Made by a program: the position numbers and the translations under genes. Under the pieces are notes generated by a model that searched no databases, had not been told where the DNA came from, and saw nothing but the letters and a program-made list of their open reading frames with translations. From G963675935 sp963675935 (GTDB lineage: Bacteria > Planctomycetota > Planctomycetia > Pirellulales > Thermoguttaceae), in contig CAXXPV010000001.1 of NCBI GenBank assembly GCA_963675935.2, positions 1 through 64,000 of the forward strand: a stretch of 64,000 nucleotides of DNA, written 5' to 3'. Shown here piece after piece: positions 25,180 through 33,108 of the stretch. Within the stretch, counting starts at the first letter, position 1. The number at the start of each line of letters is the position of its first letter.

Positions 25180-27135
25180 ATGTGCGGAATCGTCGGATAT
25201 GTCGGACCCCGTCAAGCCACCGAATTCCTCCTCGTCGGGCTTCATCGCCTCGAATATCGCGGCTATGACAGCTCCGGCGTGGCCACCTCCACCACCGACG
25301 GCGAAATGGCCGTCGTCAAGTCGGCCGGCCGGATCGACCGGCTCGAAGCACTCCTGGCCGCCAATCCACTGCCGGGAACGACCGGCATTGGGCATACCCG
25401 CTGGGCTACCCACGGTGCCCCGAACGACCTCAATGCACACCCCCACATCGGCGGCAACGGCTCGCTCGCCCTCGTCCATAATGGCGTCATCGAAAACTTC
25501 CATGCCATCAAACAGCGGCTTCAAGCCGAAGGCTACGTCTTCCAATCGGCGACCGATTCCGAGGTCATCGCCCACCTGATCGACAGTTGCCTGAAACGCC
25601 AACCAACGGTGGGCAACATGGCAAAAATGGGGACTGGCTCCGAGCCACTTGGAAAAAAACGCGAAATATCGGCTCCTGGCGAGGTGCCTGTCCCCATTTT
25701 CGACATGGCCGCCCTCGGCTATCAACCGTTGCTCGACGCCGTCCGGGCAGCCTTGGCTCAACTTCAGGGAACCTATGGCTTGGCGATTCTTTTTCGCCAG
25801 TGGCCCGAGGTCTTGATTGCCGCCCGGCTGGGCAGCCCGCTGGTCGTCGGCGTCGGGGCCGGCGAACACTTCATCGCCAGCGACGCCGCGCCGCTGGCCG
25901 GCTTCACCGATAAAATCGTCTATCTGGCCGACCACGAAATCGCCGTCGTCACGGCCGACAACCTCCGGGTCATTCATCGCGACCAGGGCTGCGTCAACCA
26001 CAGCGTCCACGTGCTCGATTTTCAGGCCGCCGACATCGCCAAGGGCGGATTCGAGCACTTCATGCTCAAGGAAATCTTCGAGCAGCCGGAGTCAGTCAAA
26101 AACGTCCTGCGCGGACGCCTTGACCGCGACGCCGCCACGGCCATGCTGGGCGGATTCAACCTCACGCCTCAGCAGCTTCGCACCGTCGGGCGAGTCATCG
26201 TCACCGGCTGCGGCACCAGTTGGCACGCCGCATTGGTTGGCGAGTATCAGATCGAATCGCTCGCCCGGCTGCCGGTCGAAGTCGAGTATGCCAGCGAGCT
26301 GCGTTACCGCAATCCGCCGTTGGACAACGACACGCTGGTGTTCGCCATCACGCAGAGCGGCGAGACGGCCGACACGTTGGCCGCCTTGCGCGAGATGAAG
26401 CGGAAGGGTTGTCCCGCGCTGGGCATCTGCAACGTCGTCGGCAGCACCATTGCCCAGGAGACCGACGGCGGATTCTATCTCCGCGCCGGACCGGAAATCG
26501 GCGTGGCCTCGACCAAGGCGTTCACCTCGCAATGCACGATGTTGGCGATGTTGGCCCTTTACTTCGGACGCCTGCGGCATCTGAGCTATACGGCCGGCAT
26601 GGAAATCATCGACCAACTTCAGGGGCTGCCCGACAAGGTGCGCCAGACGCTCGAGTGCAACGACGAAGTGCGCCGAATTGCGCGGAAATACGCCGATTGC
26701 CAGAATTTCCTTTACCTGGGCCGGCAGATCAACTTTCCCACGGCTCTCGAAGGCGCGCTGAAACTCAAGGAAATCAGCTACATCCACGCCGAGGGCTATC
26801 CGGCCGCCGAGATGAAGCACGGGCCGATCGCCCTGGTCGATTCGCGCACGCCGAGCGTGTTTTTGATGCCGCGCGGGCACGTTCACGACAAGGTGATGTC
26901 GAACCTTCAAGAGATCAAGGCCCGCGGCGGGCCGGTGATCGCCGTGGTCGGCCGCGGCGACGCCGAGGCGGCCGGTCTGGCCGACGACATCATCGAGATT
27001 CCGGCTGTCGAAGAGTATTTGCAGCCGGTGGTGATGGCGATTCCGCTGCAACTTCTGGCCTATCACATCGCCGTGGCCCGCGGCTGCGATGTCGATAAGC
27101 CTCGCAATTTGGCGAAAAGCGTGACGGTGGAGTGA
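25180..27135 (+). CDS. glmS: Glutamine-fructose-6-phosphate aminotransferase with a translated palindromic insert
   Basis: This enzyme makes glucosamine-6-phosphate, the first step to UDP-GlcNAc for wall and surface glycans. The N-terminal amidotransferase starts MCGIVGYVGPRQ (Cys2 nucleophile). Two SIS isomerase domains follow (VTGCGTSWHAALVGEYQIE and KLKEISYIHAEGYPAAEMKH), and it ends PRNLAKSVTVE. At 651 residues it is about 40 longer than usual. Residues about 147-175 (AKMGTGSEPLGKKREISA...) are encoded by an 80-bp palindromic element with a 7-bp target duplication that adds exactly 29 codons in frame. The insert lies in a surface loop of the amidotransferase domain, so activity is probably kept. 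It is divergent from the exosortase operon. Confidence 0.96.
   Translation: MCGIVGYVGPRQATEFLLVGLHRLEYRGYDSSGVATSTTDGEMAVVKSAGRIDRLEALLAANPLPGTTGIGHTRWATHGAPNDLNAHPHIGGNGSLALVHNGVIENFHAIKQRLQAEGYVFQSATDSEVIAHLIDSCLKRQPTVGNMAKMGTGSEPLGKKREISAPGEVPVPIFDMAALGYQPLLDAVRAALAQLQGTYGLAILFRQWPEVLIAARLGSPLVVGVGAGEHFIASDAAPLAGFTDKIVYLADHEIAVVTADNLRVIHRDQGCVNHSVHVLDFQAADIAKGGFEHFMLKEIFEQPESVKNVLRGRLDRDAATAMLGGFNLTPQQLRTVGRVIVTGCGTSWHAALVGEYQIESLARLPVEVEYASELRYRNPPLDNDTLVFAITQSGETADTLAALREMKRKGCPALGICNVVGSTIAQETDGGFYLRAGPEIGVASTKAFTSQCTMLAMLALYFGRLRHLSYTAGMEIIDQLQGLPDKVRQTLECNDEVRRIARKYADCQNFLYLGRQINFPTALEGALKLKEISYIHAEGYPAAEMKHGPIALVDSRTPSVFLMPRGHVHDKVMSNLQEIKARGGPVIAVVGRGDAEAAGLADDIIEIPAVEEYLQPVVMAIPLQLLAYHIAVARGCDVDKPRNLAKSVTVE
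25623..25702. mobile_element. In-frame 80-bp palindromic element inside glmS
   Basis: The left end AAAAATGGGGACTGGCTCCG and right end GTGCCTGTCCCCATTTTCG are inverted repeats. ACATGGC flanks both sides (25616-25622 and 25703-25709). Element plus one duplication equals 87 bp, that is 29 codons. Removing it restores GNMAALGYQP without a frame change. Confidence 0.85.
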
Positions 27136-27257
27136 GAATGTTCATCGCATCGACATGGGGATATTGACTTTTCAACGGAGTGCGGCAGGTGTGCGGCGGC
27201 CCAAGATTGACCGCGTTTTGCGGCTTTCCGGCAAGAAAGGCTCGCACGTTCGCCACT

Positions 27258-27281
27258 GCGGGCCGTTGGTCCCCCGGCTAT
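27258..27281. repeat. GCCGGGGGACCAACGGCCC repeat holding the hemG stop codon
   Basis: This is an inverted copy of the repeat at 7355 and 63923. The TAG stop of the oxidase gene (27278-27280) lies within it. Confidence 0.75.
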
Positions 27282-28741
27282 TGCTCTTGCTTTTCCGTCT
27301 TTTCAAGCATCGATAGTCCGCTCAAAATCCTTTCCGCCGCCAATTCGCCGCCGTGGATGCAGTCGGGCACGCCGACCCCATGATACGCGTTGCCGGCCAA
27401 CGCAATGTTGGGCAACGCCGACACACGCGACTCGATCCTCGCCACCAACTCCTTGTGCCCGACGTGATATTGCGGCATCGTGCCGGGCCATCGGGCGATG
27501 TTGCAGTAACACGGCTCGCCGTCGATCTGCAAAAGCCGCGACAATTCGTCGAGCACCAACGGACGCAACTCGGCGTCGCTCATCGCGGCCAGATCGGGCC
27601 GGCGAGCGCCGCCGACAAACACCCGCAACAGCGTCTTGCCCGGCGGGGCGCGATGAATGTACTTCCGACTGCTGAAACTGATGGCCAAAATCACGCACCG
27701 CTCGATGGCCGGCGCCACCGCGCCCATGCCGTCCAGCGGGTGGCCGATCTGCCGGTCGTCGTAGCCCAGCGTGAGAATGGCCGTGCCGGAATGGACGATC
27801 GTGGCCAGATCGGCGGCCAGCGAGGCATCGAGCGGTTTCAACAGCTCGGCCGTCACCGGCGACGGAGTGGCGAGAATGATCGCGTCGAAGGAGGCCGTGA
27901 CCGCTTGCGGCTGCGCACCGAGGATCGTCTCCACCCTCCATCCCTCTCCATCGCGTTCGATTCGCGCGACCGGTGAATTCAACCGCACGGCGTCCGTGGG
28001 CAAACTCGCGGTAATCGCTTCGACCAGGCTCGATAGCCCATCGCGCAGCGTGACGAACATACTGTAGCGGGCGCCGCTCTCGCTGCTCGACAGGGGGCGA
28101 TTCTTCATCTGATGGCGCATCGCGCGAACCAGGCTGCCGAAATCGCGTTCCATCTCGCGGAATCGCGGCAGCGTGGCCAACACGCTGAGCTGCTCCAAGT
28201 CGGCGGCGTAGACCGCGGAGACCAGCGGCTCGACCAGCCGGTCGAATGTTTCGCGGCCCAGCCGGCGGCGGACGAACGCCGCCATGCTTTCGTCGGCGTC
28301 GCTTTCCGACGGCGGAATGAAGTATTCCATCGCCGCGCGCAGCTTGCCCATCGGACCAAGGATCGGCGTGACGGCCAGTGGCCAGAGCCGCGTGGGTGCC
28401 ATCATCAAGAAGCCGTCGGGCAGCGGATGCAGCCGCCCGCGACACACGACGAACGTCCGCCGAAAAGCCGGGTTTGTGCCGACGAGCTGATCGGCCAACC
28501 CGAGCCGCCGGCAGAGATCGACGCCCCAGGGCACGGTCGTAATGAAATTGTCGGCGCTCTGTTCGACCTGAAAACCGTCTTCGTGGATGGTCGAGACGAC
28601 GCCGCCGGCGCGCGAATCGGCCTCGAACAGCGTGAGTTCGCAGTGCGGATCGAGTTCGACGATTCGATGAGCCGCGGCCAGTCCGGCGATGCCGCCGCCG
28701 ATGACCGCGATGCGCCGGGGAGTGGGAGATGTGGAAGGCAT
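27278..28741 (-). CDS. hemG: Protoporphyrinogen/coproporphyrinogen oxidase (HemY type)
   Basis: This 487-residue flavoprotein oxidises protoporphyrinogen (or coproporphyrinogen III) in haem synthesis. The FAD dinucleotide motif is IAVIGGGIAGLAAAHRI (about 11-27), followed by LFEADSRAGGVVSTI and the substrate-domain pattern RRRLGRETFDRLVEPLVSAV. The C-terminal FAD motif region ALAGNAYHGVGVPDCIHGG is intact. The substrate choice between the two oxidases cannot be settled here, and the gene symbol hemY is also used. It ends inside a short dispersed repeat that supplies the stop codon. Confidence 0.9.
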   Translation of the reverse strand: MPSTSPTPRRIAVIGGGIAGLAAAHRIVELDPHCELTLFEADSRAGGVVSTIHEDGFQVEQSADNFITTVPWGVDLCRRLGLADQLVGTNPAFRRTFVVCRGRLHPLPDGFLMMAPTRLWPLAVTPILGPMGKLRAAMEYFIPPSESDADESMAAFVRRRLGRETFDRLVEPLVSAVYAADLEQLSVLATLPRFREMERDFGSLVRAMRHQMKNRPLSSSESGARYSMFVTLRDGLSSLVEAITASLPTDAVRLNSPVARIERDGEGWRVETILGAQPQAVTASFDAIILATPSPVTAELLKPLDASLAADLATIVHSGTAILTLGYDDRQIGHPLDGMGAVAPAIERCVILAISFSSRKYIHRAPPGKTLLRVFVGGARRPDLAAMSDAELRPLVLDELSRLLQIDGEPCYCNIARWPGTMPQYHVGHKELVARIESRVSALPNIALAGNAYHGVGVPDCIHGGELAAERILSGLSMLEKTEKQEQ

Positions 28742-28787
28742 GAAGTTATCCGTAGTCAGTGGCTTATCGTCATTGGTCCCATCGGTC

Positions 28788-28911
28788 GTAACCGTTCACG
28801 GGTCGGGAAAACATCGTCATTCTGAGCGCAGCGAAGAATCTCGTCTGGGCCGCGATTCCACGAGAGATTCTTCGCTGCGCTCAGAATGACGGGTGCTCCG
28901 TGAACGGTTAC
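28788..28911. mobile_element. GTAACC MITE-like element, copy 1, with 9-bp target duplication
   Basis: The perfect 14-bp inverted ends are GTAACCGTTCACGG (28788-28801) and CCGTGAACGGTTAC (28898-28911). CCATCGGTC flanks both sides (28779-28787 and 28912-28920). The core is a GTCATTCTGAGCGCAGCGAA palindrome (28816-28890). There is no coding capacity. Confidence 0.82.
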
Positions 28912-28952
28912 CCATCGGTCTCGTAAGGACCGGCAAATCAATAACTGTCGGA

Positions 28953-29007
28953 ATGTCGCCTTTCGCTCCACGAAAGAACGCTGCTTTCGCGGAGCGAAAG
29001 GCGACAC
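28953..29007. repeat. GTCGCCTTTCGCTCC palindrome nested in a TAAGGACCGGC shell
   Basis: GTCGCCTTTCGCTCCACGAA pairs with TTCGCGGAGCGAAAGGCGAC. The outer arms TAAGGACCGGC and GCCGGTCCTAA lie about 25 bases out on each side. Confidence 0.7.
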
Positions 29008-29066
29008 TTATTTCCTCGCCGGTCCTAAGTCCCATTGCGAATCCGCAAGCGGCTATCCATCCTGTC

Positions 29067-29906
29067 TCACAGCCACAAATGCAGCCGGCCGTCGAGCATG
29101 TCGGGCAGCGCACGCGCCACGCAATCGCGCACCTGATTGACGTGGTATCGTGTGCTGAAATGACTGGCGATCACCAGCTCGTTGCGAAACTTCGCGCGGC
29201 GATCCATCAGATCGTCGAGGTGCATGTGGCCGAACTTGTGGATTTTGTCCTTGCGATGGCGCGGTGAAACAAACGTCAGTTCCATGATGAGCACCTCGGC
29301 TTCATACATGGCGGGACAGGCGTCCAACCCGGCCGGCGAACTGTCGCCGAGATAGGCCAGCCGCGCGACGCGAACCTCGCTGGTCACGTCGGTGCCGGCA
29401 AGCCGAATGTCGCGGATTTCATGGCCCGGCAACCCCTGATATTCCGGTTTCAACTTGCGCCGCCGTTCCCAGACGACGAACCCCAGCGACGGAACCGTGT
29501 GCGTCGTCGGCGAGATGGTCACCACGTGCTCGCGCGAAAGCTCGATCTCGTCGCCCGGCTTGATCGGCAGAAGTTGGCACGGCAGCCGGCCCCGGTCCAT
29601 CCGGCTCAACAATCGCAATACCCGTTCCATCGGCTCGATAGCGGCCTCGGGCATGTAAATTGTCGGCGGCTCCATTTTCATCATCCGCCGCCGGGCCACG
29701 TAGACCGGCAGGGCGATCATGTGGTCCATGTGCGTGTGCGAAACAAACCAGGTGGGCGTGCCCATGAACGACCAAGGCTGCCCCCCGAGATCGAAGCCGA
29801 TCTTCAATTCCGGGATGCGCCAGTAGGTTTGCACCGCGGCGCGCGAATAGCCCTCGATGGTGAGGTCTTTGTGGACGAGCGTTTTGACGGGAAGGTTATT
29901 AATCAT
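29067..29906 (-). CDS. RNase Z-like metallo-beta-lactamase-fold hydrolase
   Basis: This 279-residue protein contains the metal-binding motif SHTHMDHMIALP (HxHxDH), a following His in VTISPTTHTVPSLGFV, an Asp in AYLGDSSP and a late His (VIASHFSTRYH). These are the ligands of tRNase Z-type nucleases. The opening LTIEGYSRAAVQTYWRIPEL resembles the plant/cyanobacterial-like ribonuclease Z-like subgroup rather than the classical E. coli form. It overlaps scpA by four bases (ATGA) and is translated after it. The natural substrate, tRNA 3' ends or another RNA, is inferred from the family. Confidence 0.85.
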   Translation of the reverse strand: MINNLPVKTLVHKDLTIEGYSRAAVQTYWRIPELKIGFDLGGQPWSFMGTPTWFVSHTHMDHMIALPVYVARRRMMKMEPPTIYMPEAAIEPMERVLRLLSRMDRGRLPCQLLPIKPGDEIELSREHVVTISPTTHTVPSLGFVVWERRRKLKPEYQGLPGHEIRDIRLAGTDVTSEVRVARLAYLGDSSPAGLDACPAMYEAEVLIMELTFVSPRHRKDKIHKFGHMHLDDLMDRRAKFRNELVIASHFSTRYHVNQVRDCVARALPDMLDGRLHLWL

Positions 29907-30676
29907 TTGGTGGTATGTTCGTATTCATCAACGTCCGATAAATCCAACGGCTCGGTGCAGTCGGGATTGGGAAACACCCAGATTTCGCCGAACAGGGTGT
30001 TCTGCTCGACCCGGATTTGATGGTGGCGCACAAGTTCCAGAATGGCGAGGAATATGCCCACCAGCGTCGATTTATGCATGCCCGGCTCGAACAGGTCGTG
30101 GAACGAGAGCCGACCCGCCTGCTGAAGCCGGGCGTAAATGCGGCCCATCATGACGTTGATGGGCGTGTCGTCGTAAACGATGCTCGCCGGCCGCGAGGTG
30201 TCGGTCTCGCGCATGATCCGACCGAACGCGCTGACCAAGTCCCACAGTTCGACCTCTTGGATCGTCTCGCCGGCCGGATCGCGTTTCTGACGCGGTTCTT
30301 CGGTCGAAAGCCGTGGATAGTGCTGTTGCCAATCGCGCCCGCGCTCCTCCAACATGCTGGCCGCGTCGCGATATTTTTTGTATTCCAGCAACCGGCGGAC
30401 AAGCTCCTGACGCGGATCTTCGAGTTGGCCTTCCACTTCGTCGGCCCGCGGCAACACCTGCTGCGACTTGATCTCGATCAGCAGGCTGGCCACCGCGAGG
30501 AAATCGCCCACCGCGTTCACGTCCAACTGTTCGATCACGGCCAGGTATTCGAGATACTGGTCGGCGATCGGGGCGATGGGAATATCGACGATGTCCACCT
30601 CGTGCTTCCGCACCAGGAAGAGCAGGAGGTCCATCGGGCCTCGGAACACGTTCAGGTCAACGCGAAATTCGGTCAC
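29903..30676 (-). CDS. scpA: Segregation and condensation protein A
   Basis: This encodes about 257 residues if GTG 30676 is the start (TEFRVDLNVFRGPMDLLLFL), which matches the usual ScpA length. An upstream ATG at 31093 would add unrelated sequence running through a repeat and the neighbouring HIT promoter region. The N-terminal SMC-binding part includes VRKHEVDIVDIPIAPIADQY and LLIEIKSQQVLP. The C-terminal winged helix is near VGIFLAILELVRHHQIRVEQ. ScpA is the kleisin that closes the SMC condensin ring with ScpB; smc and scpB are not in the window. It is coupled to an RNase Z-like gene. Confidence 0.92.
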   Translation of the reverse strand: MTEFRVDLNVFRGPMDLLLFLVRKHEVDIVDIPIAPIADQYLEYLAVIEQLDVNAVGDFLAVASLLIEIKSQQVLPRADEVEGQLEDPRQELVRRLLEYKKYRDAASMLEERGRDWQQHYPRLSTEEPRQKRDPAGETIQEVELWDLVSAFGRIMRETDTSRPASIVYDDTPINVMMGRIYARLQQAGRLSFHDLFEPGMHKSTLVGIFLAILELVRHHQIRVEQNTLFGEIWVFPNPDCTEPLDLSDVDEYEHTTK

Positions 30677-30725
30677 GTGGGCGTCGTTCGAGTGGGTTGG
30701 AAGGATGTTTTGTCCACAACCAATA

Positions 30726-30779
30726 GGGTCTTGGGTCTTGGGTTTTGGAACAAAGATCAAAGACCCAAGACCCAAGACC
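30726..30779. repeat. GGGTCTTGGGTCTTGGG inverted heptamer array (solo)
   Basis: GGGTCTTGGGTCTTGGGTTT faces AAAGACCCAAGACCCAAGAC across about 12 bases, in the gap between scpA and the HIT gene. The same unit flanks the four-helix-bundle gene at 55380-55781, so this may be an empty or internally deleted copy. Confidence 0.75.
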
Positions 30780-30899
30780 AAAGTCCAGTGTACCGACGAA
30801 CGCCGCTCGCGACGAGTGGACTGCGCTCCACCTTGTCGCCTAATCGCTCCTTGGATAAACTGGAATACTGAGTATCCTATCCAATCAGAGGGGGATTTC

Positions 30900-31448
30900 G
30901 TGTCCACCGAACAGCTTTGGGCGCCCTGGCGCCTGGAATACATCAACGCCGACAAAGACAAAGCGACCGACGAACCGTGCAATCCCGCCGATCTGCCGCC
31001 CGGCGGCGATCCGAACTGCTTTCTATGCCGTGCAACGACGGCGGGCGATGATCGGCGGCGGTTTGTTGTCAGTCGGGGCCCGCACACCGTCACGGTGTTG
31101 AACCGGTACCCCTACAACAACGGCCATCTGCTTGTCGCCCCGCGGCGGCACGTCGCCCGGCTCGACGAGCTTGACGCCGACGCGCAACTCGAATTATCGC
31201 AAACGATCACCCGAATGGTGGGTGCGCTCGAAAAAACGATGCATCCGCAAGGTTTTAACATTGGCTTGAATCTCGGGCATGCGGCCGGCGCCGGTCTGCC
31301 GGGCCATGTCCACTGGCATGTCGTCCCCCGCTGGATCGGCGACACCAACTTCATGCCCGCGATCGCCGGCGTCCACACCATCCCGCAATCGCTCGAAGCG
31401 CTTTGGGAGTTGCTGACGGCGGAACTAGGGGCTGGGGATGAGAGATGA
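30900..31448 (+). CDS. HIT-family nucleotide hydrolase/phosphorylase
   Basis: This encodes about 182 residues from GTG 30900 with AGAGGGGGA before it. The HIT triad is HVHWHVVPRW (His-x-His-x-His). YNNGHLLVAPRRHVARL and LNLGHAAGAGLPGHV fit the Ap4A-phosphorylase-like subgroup, which has an extra N-terminal Cys pair (NCFLCRA). These enzymes degrade dinucleoside polyphosphates or AMP conjugates. Reading further upstream in the same frame gives only repeat-derived sequence. It diverges from scpA and is followed by a partial R3 repeat. Confidence 0.9.
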   Translation: MSTEQLWAPWRLEYINADKDKATDEPCNPADLPPGGDPNCFLCRATTAGDDRRRFVVSRGPHTVTVLNRYPYNNGHLLVAPRRHVARLDELDADAQLELSQTITRMVGALEKTMHPQGFNIGLNLGHAAGAGLPGHVHWHVVPRWIGDTNFMPAIAGVHTIPQSLEALWELLTAELGAGDER

Positions 31449-31471
31449 GATGCGTAAAAGATGCGAAAAAA

Positions 31472-31557
31472 CAGCCCGAAGGGCTTGAATAGGATAGCCC
31501 GGTTGCCGCTCGGAGCGGCAACCCTGGGCTGACCTACGAAATCCCTTCGGGATAAAA
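31472..31557. repeat. R3 repeat, short copy
   Basis: AGCCCGAAGGGCT, GGTTGCCGCTCGGAGCGGCA (self-complementary) and ATCCCTTCGGGAT occur together, as in the long blocks at 15631 and 51911, but the middle part is missing. Confidence 0.8.
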
Positions 31558-31589
31558 CCCATCCACTGATAACTGACAACTCTCCTTCC

Positions 31590-32819
31590 ATGAACGAAGA
31601 AACTTCCGACAATGAACCGATCTCCCCGGATCAGCCGTTTACGATTGAAGTGGCCGAACGGGTGCGGCGGTTGCCACCGTATCTGTTCGCCGAAATCAAC
31701 CGGCTGATGTACGAAAAACGTCGCTCCGGCGGCGACGTGATCGACCTTGGCATGGGCAACCCGAGCGACCCGCCGCAAGACATCGTCGTCGAGAAGCTGG
31801 CCGAGGCCGCCCGCGACCCGAAGAACCACGGTTATTCGCCCGCCCAGGGCATTCTGAGTCTTCGTCGCGAAGCGGCGGCGAAGTATTTCAAGTGCTACGG
31901 CGTCCACCTCGATCCGCAACGCGAGCTTATCACGTGCCTCGGCTCGAAGGAGGGTTTTAGCCACATGTGTTTGGCGTTGCTTGGGCCGGGAGACACGGCC
32001 ATTGTGCCCGCGCCAAACTATCCCGCCCATCTTTACGCCGTCGCCATGGCGGCCGCCAACGCCATTGCGTTGGAAGTGACCGACACTGAAAAGCTGCTGA
32101 CCAACATCGACTATACCTGCCGGCACTTGATCCCGCGGCCGAAGCTGCTGATCGTCAATTATCCGCACAATCCGACGACGACGGTTGTCGAGCCGGAATT
32201 TTACGTCGAGGTGGTGAAGCTGGCCAAAAAATACCGCTTCATGGTCATCAGCGATTTGGCCTACGCCGACCTGACGTTCGACGGCTACAAAACGCCGAGT
32301 TTTCTGGCCGCGCCGGGCGCTCTCGACGTTGGCGTCGAGTTGACGACGATGAGCAAGGGCTACAACATGGCCGGTTGGCGGGTGGGCTTCGCGGCGGGCA
32401 ACGCCGAGATGCTCCGTGCGCTTTCGACCATCAAGGGCTATTACGACTACGGCATGTTCCGGCCCATCCAAATCGCGGCGATCATGGCCCTGCGCCACAC
32501 CGACGCGGCGGTCGAGGCCCAAGCGGCTCTTTATCAGGCCCGGCGCGACGTGCTGTGCGAAGGGCTGGAACGCATCGGCTGGCCCGTCACGCGGCCGAAG
32601 GCGAGCATGTTCGTTTGGGCAAAAATTCCCGAGCCCTGGGCCTCGCGCATGACCTCGTTCGAGTTCGCCATGAAGCTGCTCAAGGAGGGCGACGTGGTGG
32701 TCAGTCCCGGCGCCGGTTTCGGCCCTGCCGGCGAGGGCTACCTTCGTTTGGCTCTGGTCGAAAACGAGAATCGGCTCCGCCAGGCGGTCCGTCAGATCGG
32801 AAGATGTTTGGGAAAATAG
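31590..32819 (+). CDS. Class I/II PLP aminotransferase (AlaC/AlaA-like)
   Basis: This 409-residue fold-type I aminotransferase has the PLP lysine in TTMSKGYNMAGWRVGFAAG, the Asn/Pro motif IVNYPHNPTTTV and the ring-stacking region around ISDLAYADLTFDGY. The opening DVIDLGMGNPSDPPQDIVVE and the YSPAQGILSLRREAA motif resemble glutamate-pyruvate transaminase AlaC and LL-diaminopimelate aminotransferases. The precise substrate cannot be fixed by reading. It stands downstream of the HIT gene with a partial repeat between. Confidence 0.9.
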   Translation: MNEETSDNEPISPDQPFTIEVAERVRRLPPYLFAEINRLMYEKRRSGGDVIDLGMGNPSDPPQDIVVEKLAEAARDPKNHGYSPAQGILSLRREAAAKYFKCYGVHLDPQRELITCLGSKEGFSHMCLALLGPGDTAIVPAPNYPAHLYAVAMAAANAIALEVTDTEKLLTNIDYTCRHLIPRPKLLIVNYPHNPTTTVVEPEFYVEVVKLAKKYRFMVISDLAYADLTFDGYKTPSFLAAPGALDVGVELTTMSKGYNMAGWRVGFAAGNAEMLRALSTIKGYYDYGMFRPIQIAAIMALRHTDAAVEAQAALYQARRDVLCEGLERIGWPVTRPKASMFVWAKIPEPWASRMTSFEFAMKLLKEGDVVVSPGAGFGPAGEGYLRLALVENENRLRQAVRQIGRCLGK

Positions 32820-32847
32820 TGGCTAAAAAGCAATGTCGCATAGACCC

Positions 32848-32924
32848 GTTTAGCCGGCGAGCTTGCTCGCCGCGTTTTGGTTGAAATCGCGAACATCCAC
32901 GGCGAACAAGTTCGCCGGCTAAAC
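32848..32924. repeat. R1 hairpin repeat after the aminotransferase gene
   Basis: GTTTAGCCGGCGAGCTTGCT pairs with GAACAAGTTCGCCGGCTAAA. The 20 bases before it (AATGTCGCATAGACCC) match those before the copy at 1108. It may terminate the aminotransferase transcript. Confidence 0.85.
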
Positions 32925-32946
32925 GGTGAAAAAATTCCCATCCGCG

Positions 32947-32992
32947 CAAAAAAAATGAGGGTGCTTGCTCGCCGGTGCAAGTCCCTCACTTG
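32947..32992 (-). terminator. Intrinsic terminator of the minus-strand RNA gene
   Basis: Reading the minus strand, the hairpin GAGGGACTTGCACCGGCGAG ... CACCCTC is followed by eight T residues (after one A). This is the classic rho-independent arrangement. Confidence 0.65.
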
Positions 32993-33102
32993 TGGCTGCC
33001 TGGATTTGGCGATCCTTGCGGATCGTTGATCCAGAGACCCGCAGCCGTTACAGGGACTATCGGGCGAAACGCCGGTGATACTTTAGGCACCCACCCACAC
33101 GT
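32950..33102 (-). ncRNA. Candidate 6S-like regulatory RNA
   Basis: The minus strand can fold as one long rod through perfectly nested pairings. From outside in: GGGTGC/GCACCC (33087-33092 with 32959-32964); a large internal bubble; AGTCCCT/AGGGACT (33052-33058 with 32980-32986); GGCTGC/GCAGCC (33041-33046 with 32994-32999); CTGGAT/ATCCAG (33029-33034 with 33000-33005); and CGATCC-GCAA-GGATCG (33010-33025), closed by a GNRA tetraloop. A TATAAC -10 box lies upstream (33109-33114) and a T-run terminator downstream. Closing stem, central bubble and apical stem in about 150 nt match the architecture of 6S RNA, which binds RNA polymerase by mimicking open promoter DNA. The sequence itself was not matched to a database, so the class is inferred. 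Confidence 0.5.
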
Positions 33103-33108
33103 GGCGGC

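Larger units (their letters stand above)
28742..29066. other. Intergenic region made of two palindromic elements
   Basis: About 325 bases hold a 124-bp element with GTAACCGTTCACGG ends and a GTCATTCTGAG core, and a second nested palindrome. The latter has AAGGACCGGC/GCCGGTCCTA outer arms (from about 28925 to 29028) around GTCGCCTTTCGCTCC/GGAGCGAAAGGCGAC (28953-29007). No gene is seen. The upstream signals of hemG must overlap the first element. Confidence 0.7.

Noticed and set aside
25020..25180. Possible glmS ribozyme upstream of glmS
   Set aside because: The conserved ribozyme core could not be found. The leader is filled by an R1 hairpin.
28816..28890. Apparent HSERSEESR-type small proteins at the GTCATTCTGAG repeats (also at 7433, 38265, 42544, 59273)
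   Set aside because: These are translations of the inverted repeat itself and occur in either strand. No start signal or conservation beyond the DNA repeat is seen.
29903..31093. A 396-residue form of ScpA starting at 31093
   Set aside because: The extra 139 residues read through a heptamer repeat and overlap the HIT gene on the other strand. The GTG at 30676 gives the normal family length.
32959..33060. Resemblance of GGTGCAAGTCC...GGCTGCC to a cobalamin riboswitch
   Set aside because: The full B12 consensus (CCCGCAACTGT at the right spacing) is absent. The perfectly nested rod structure and terminator on the minus strand explain the sequence better.
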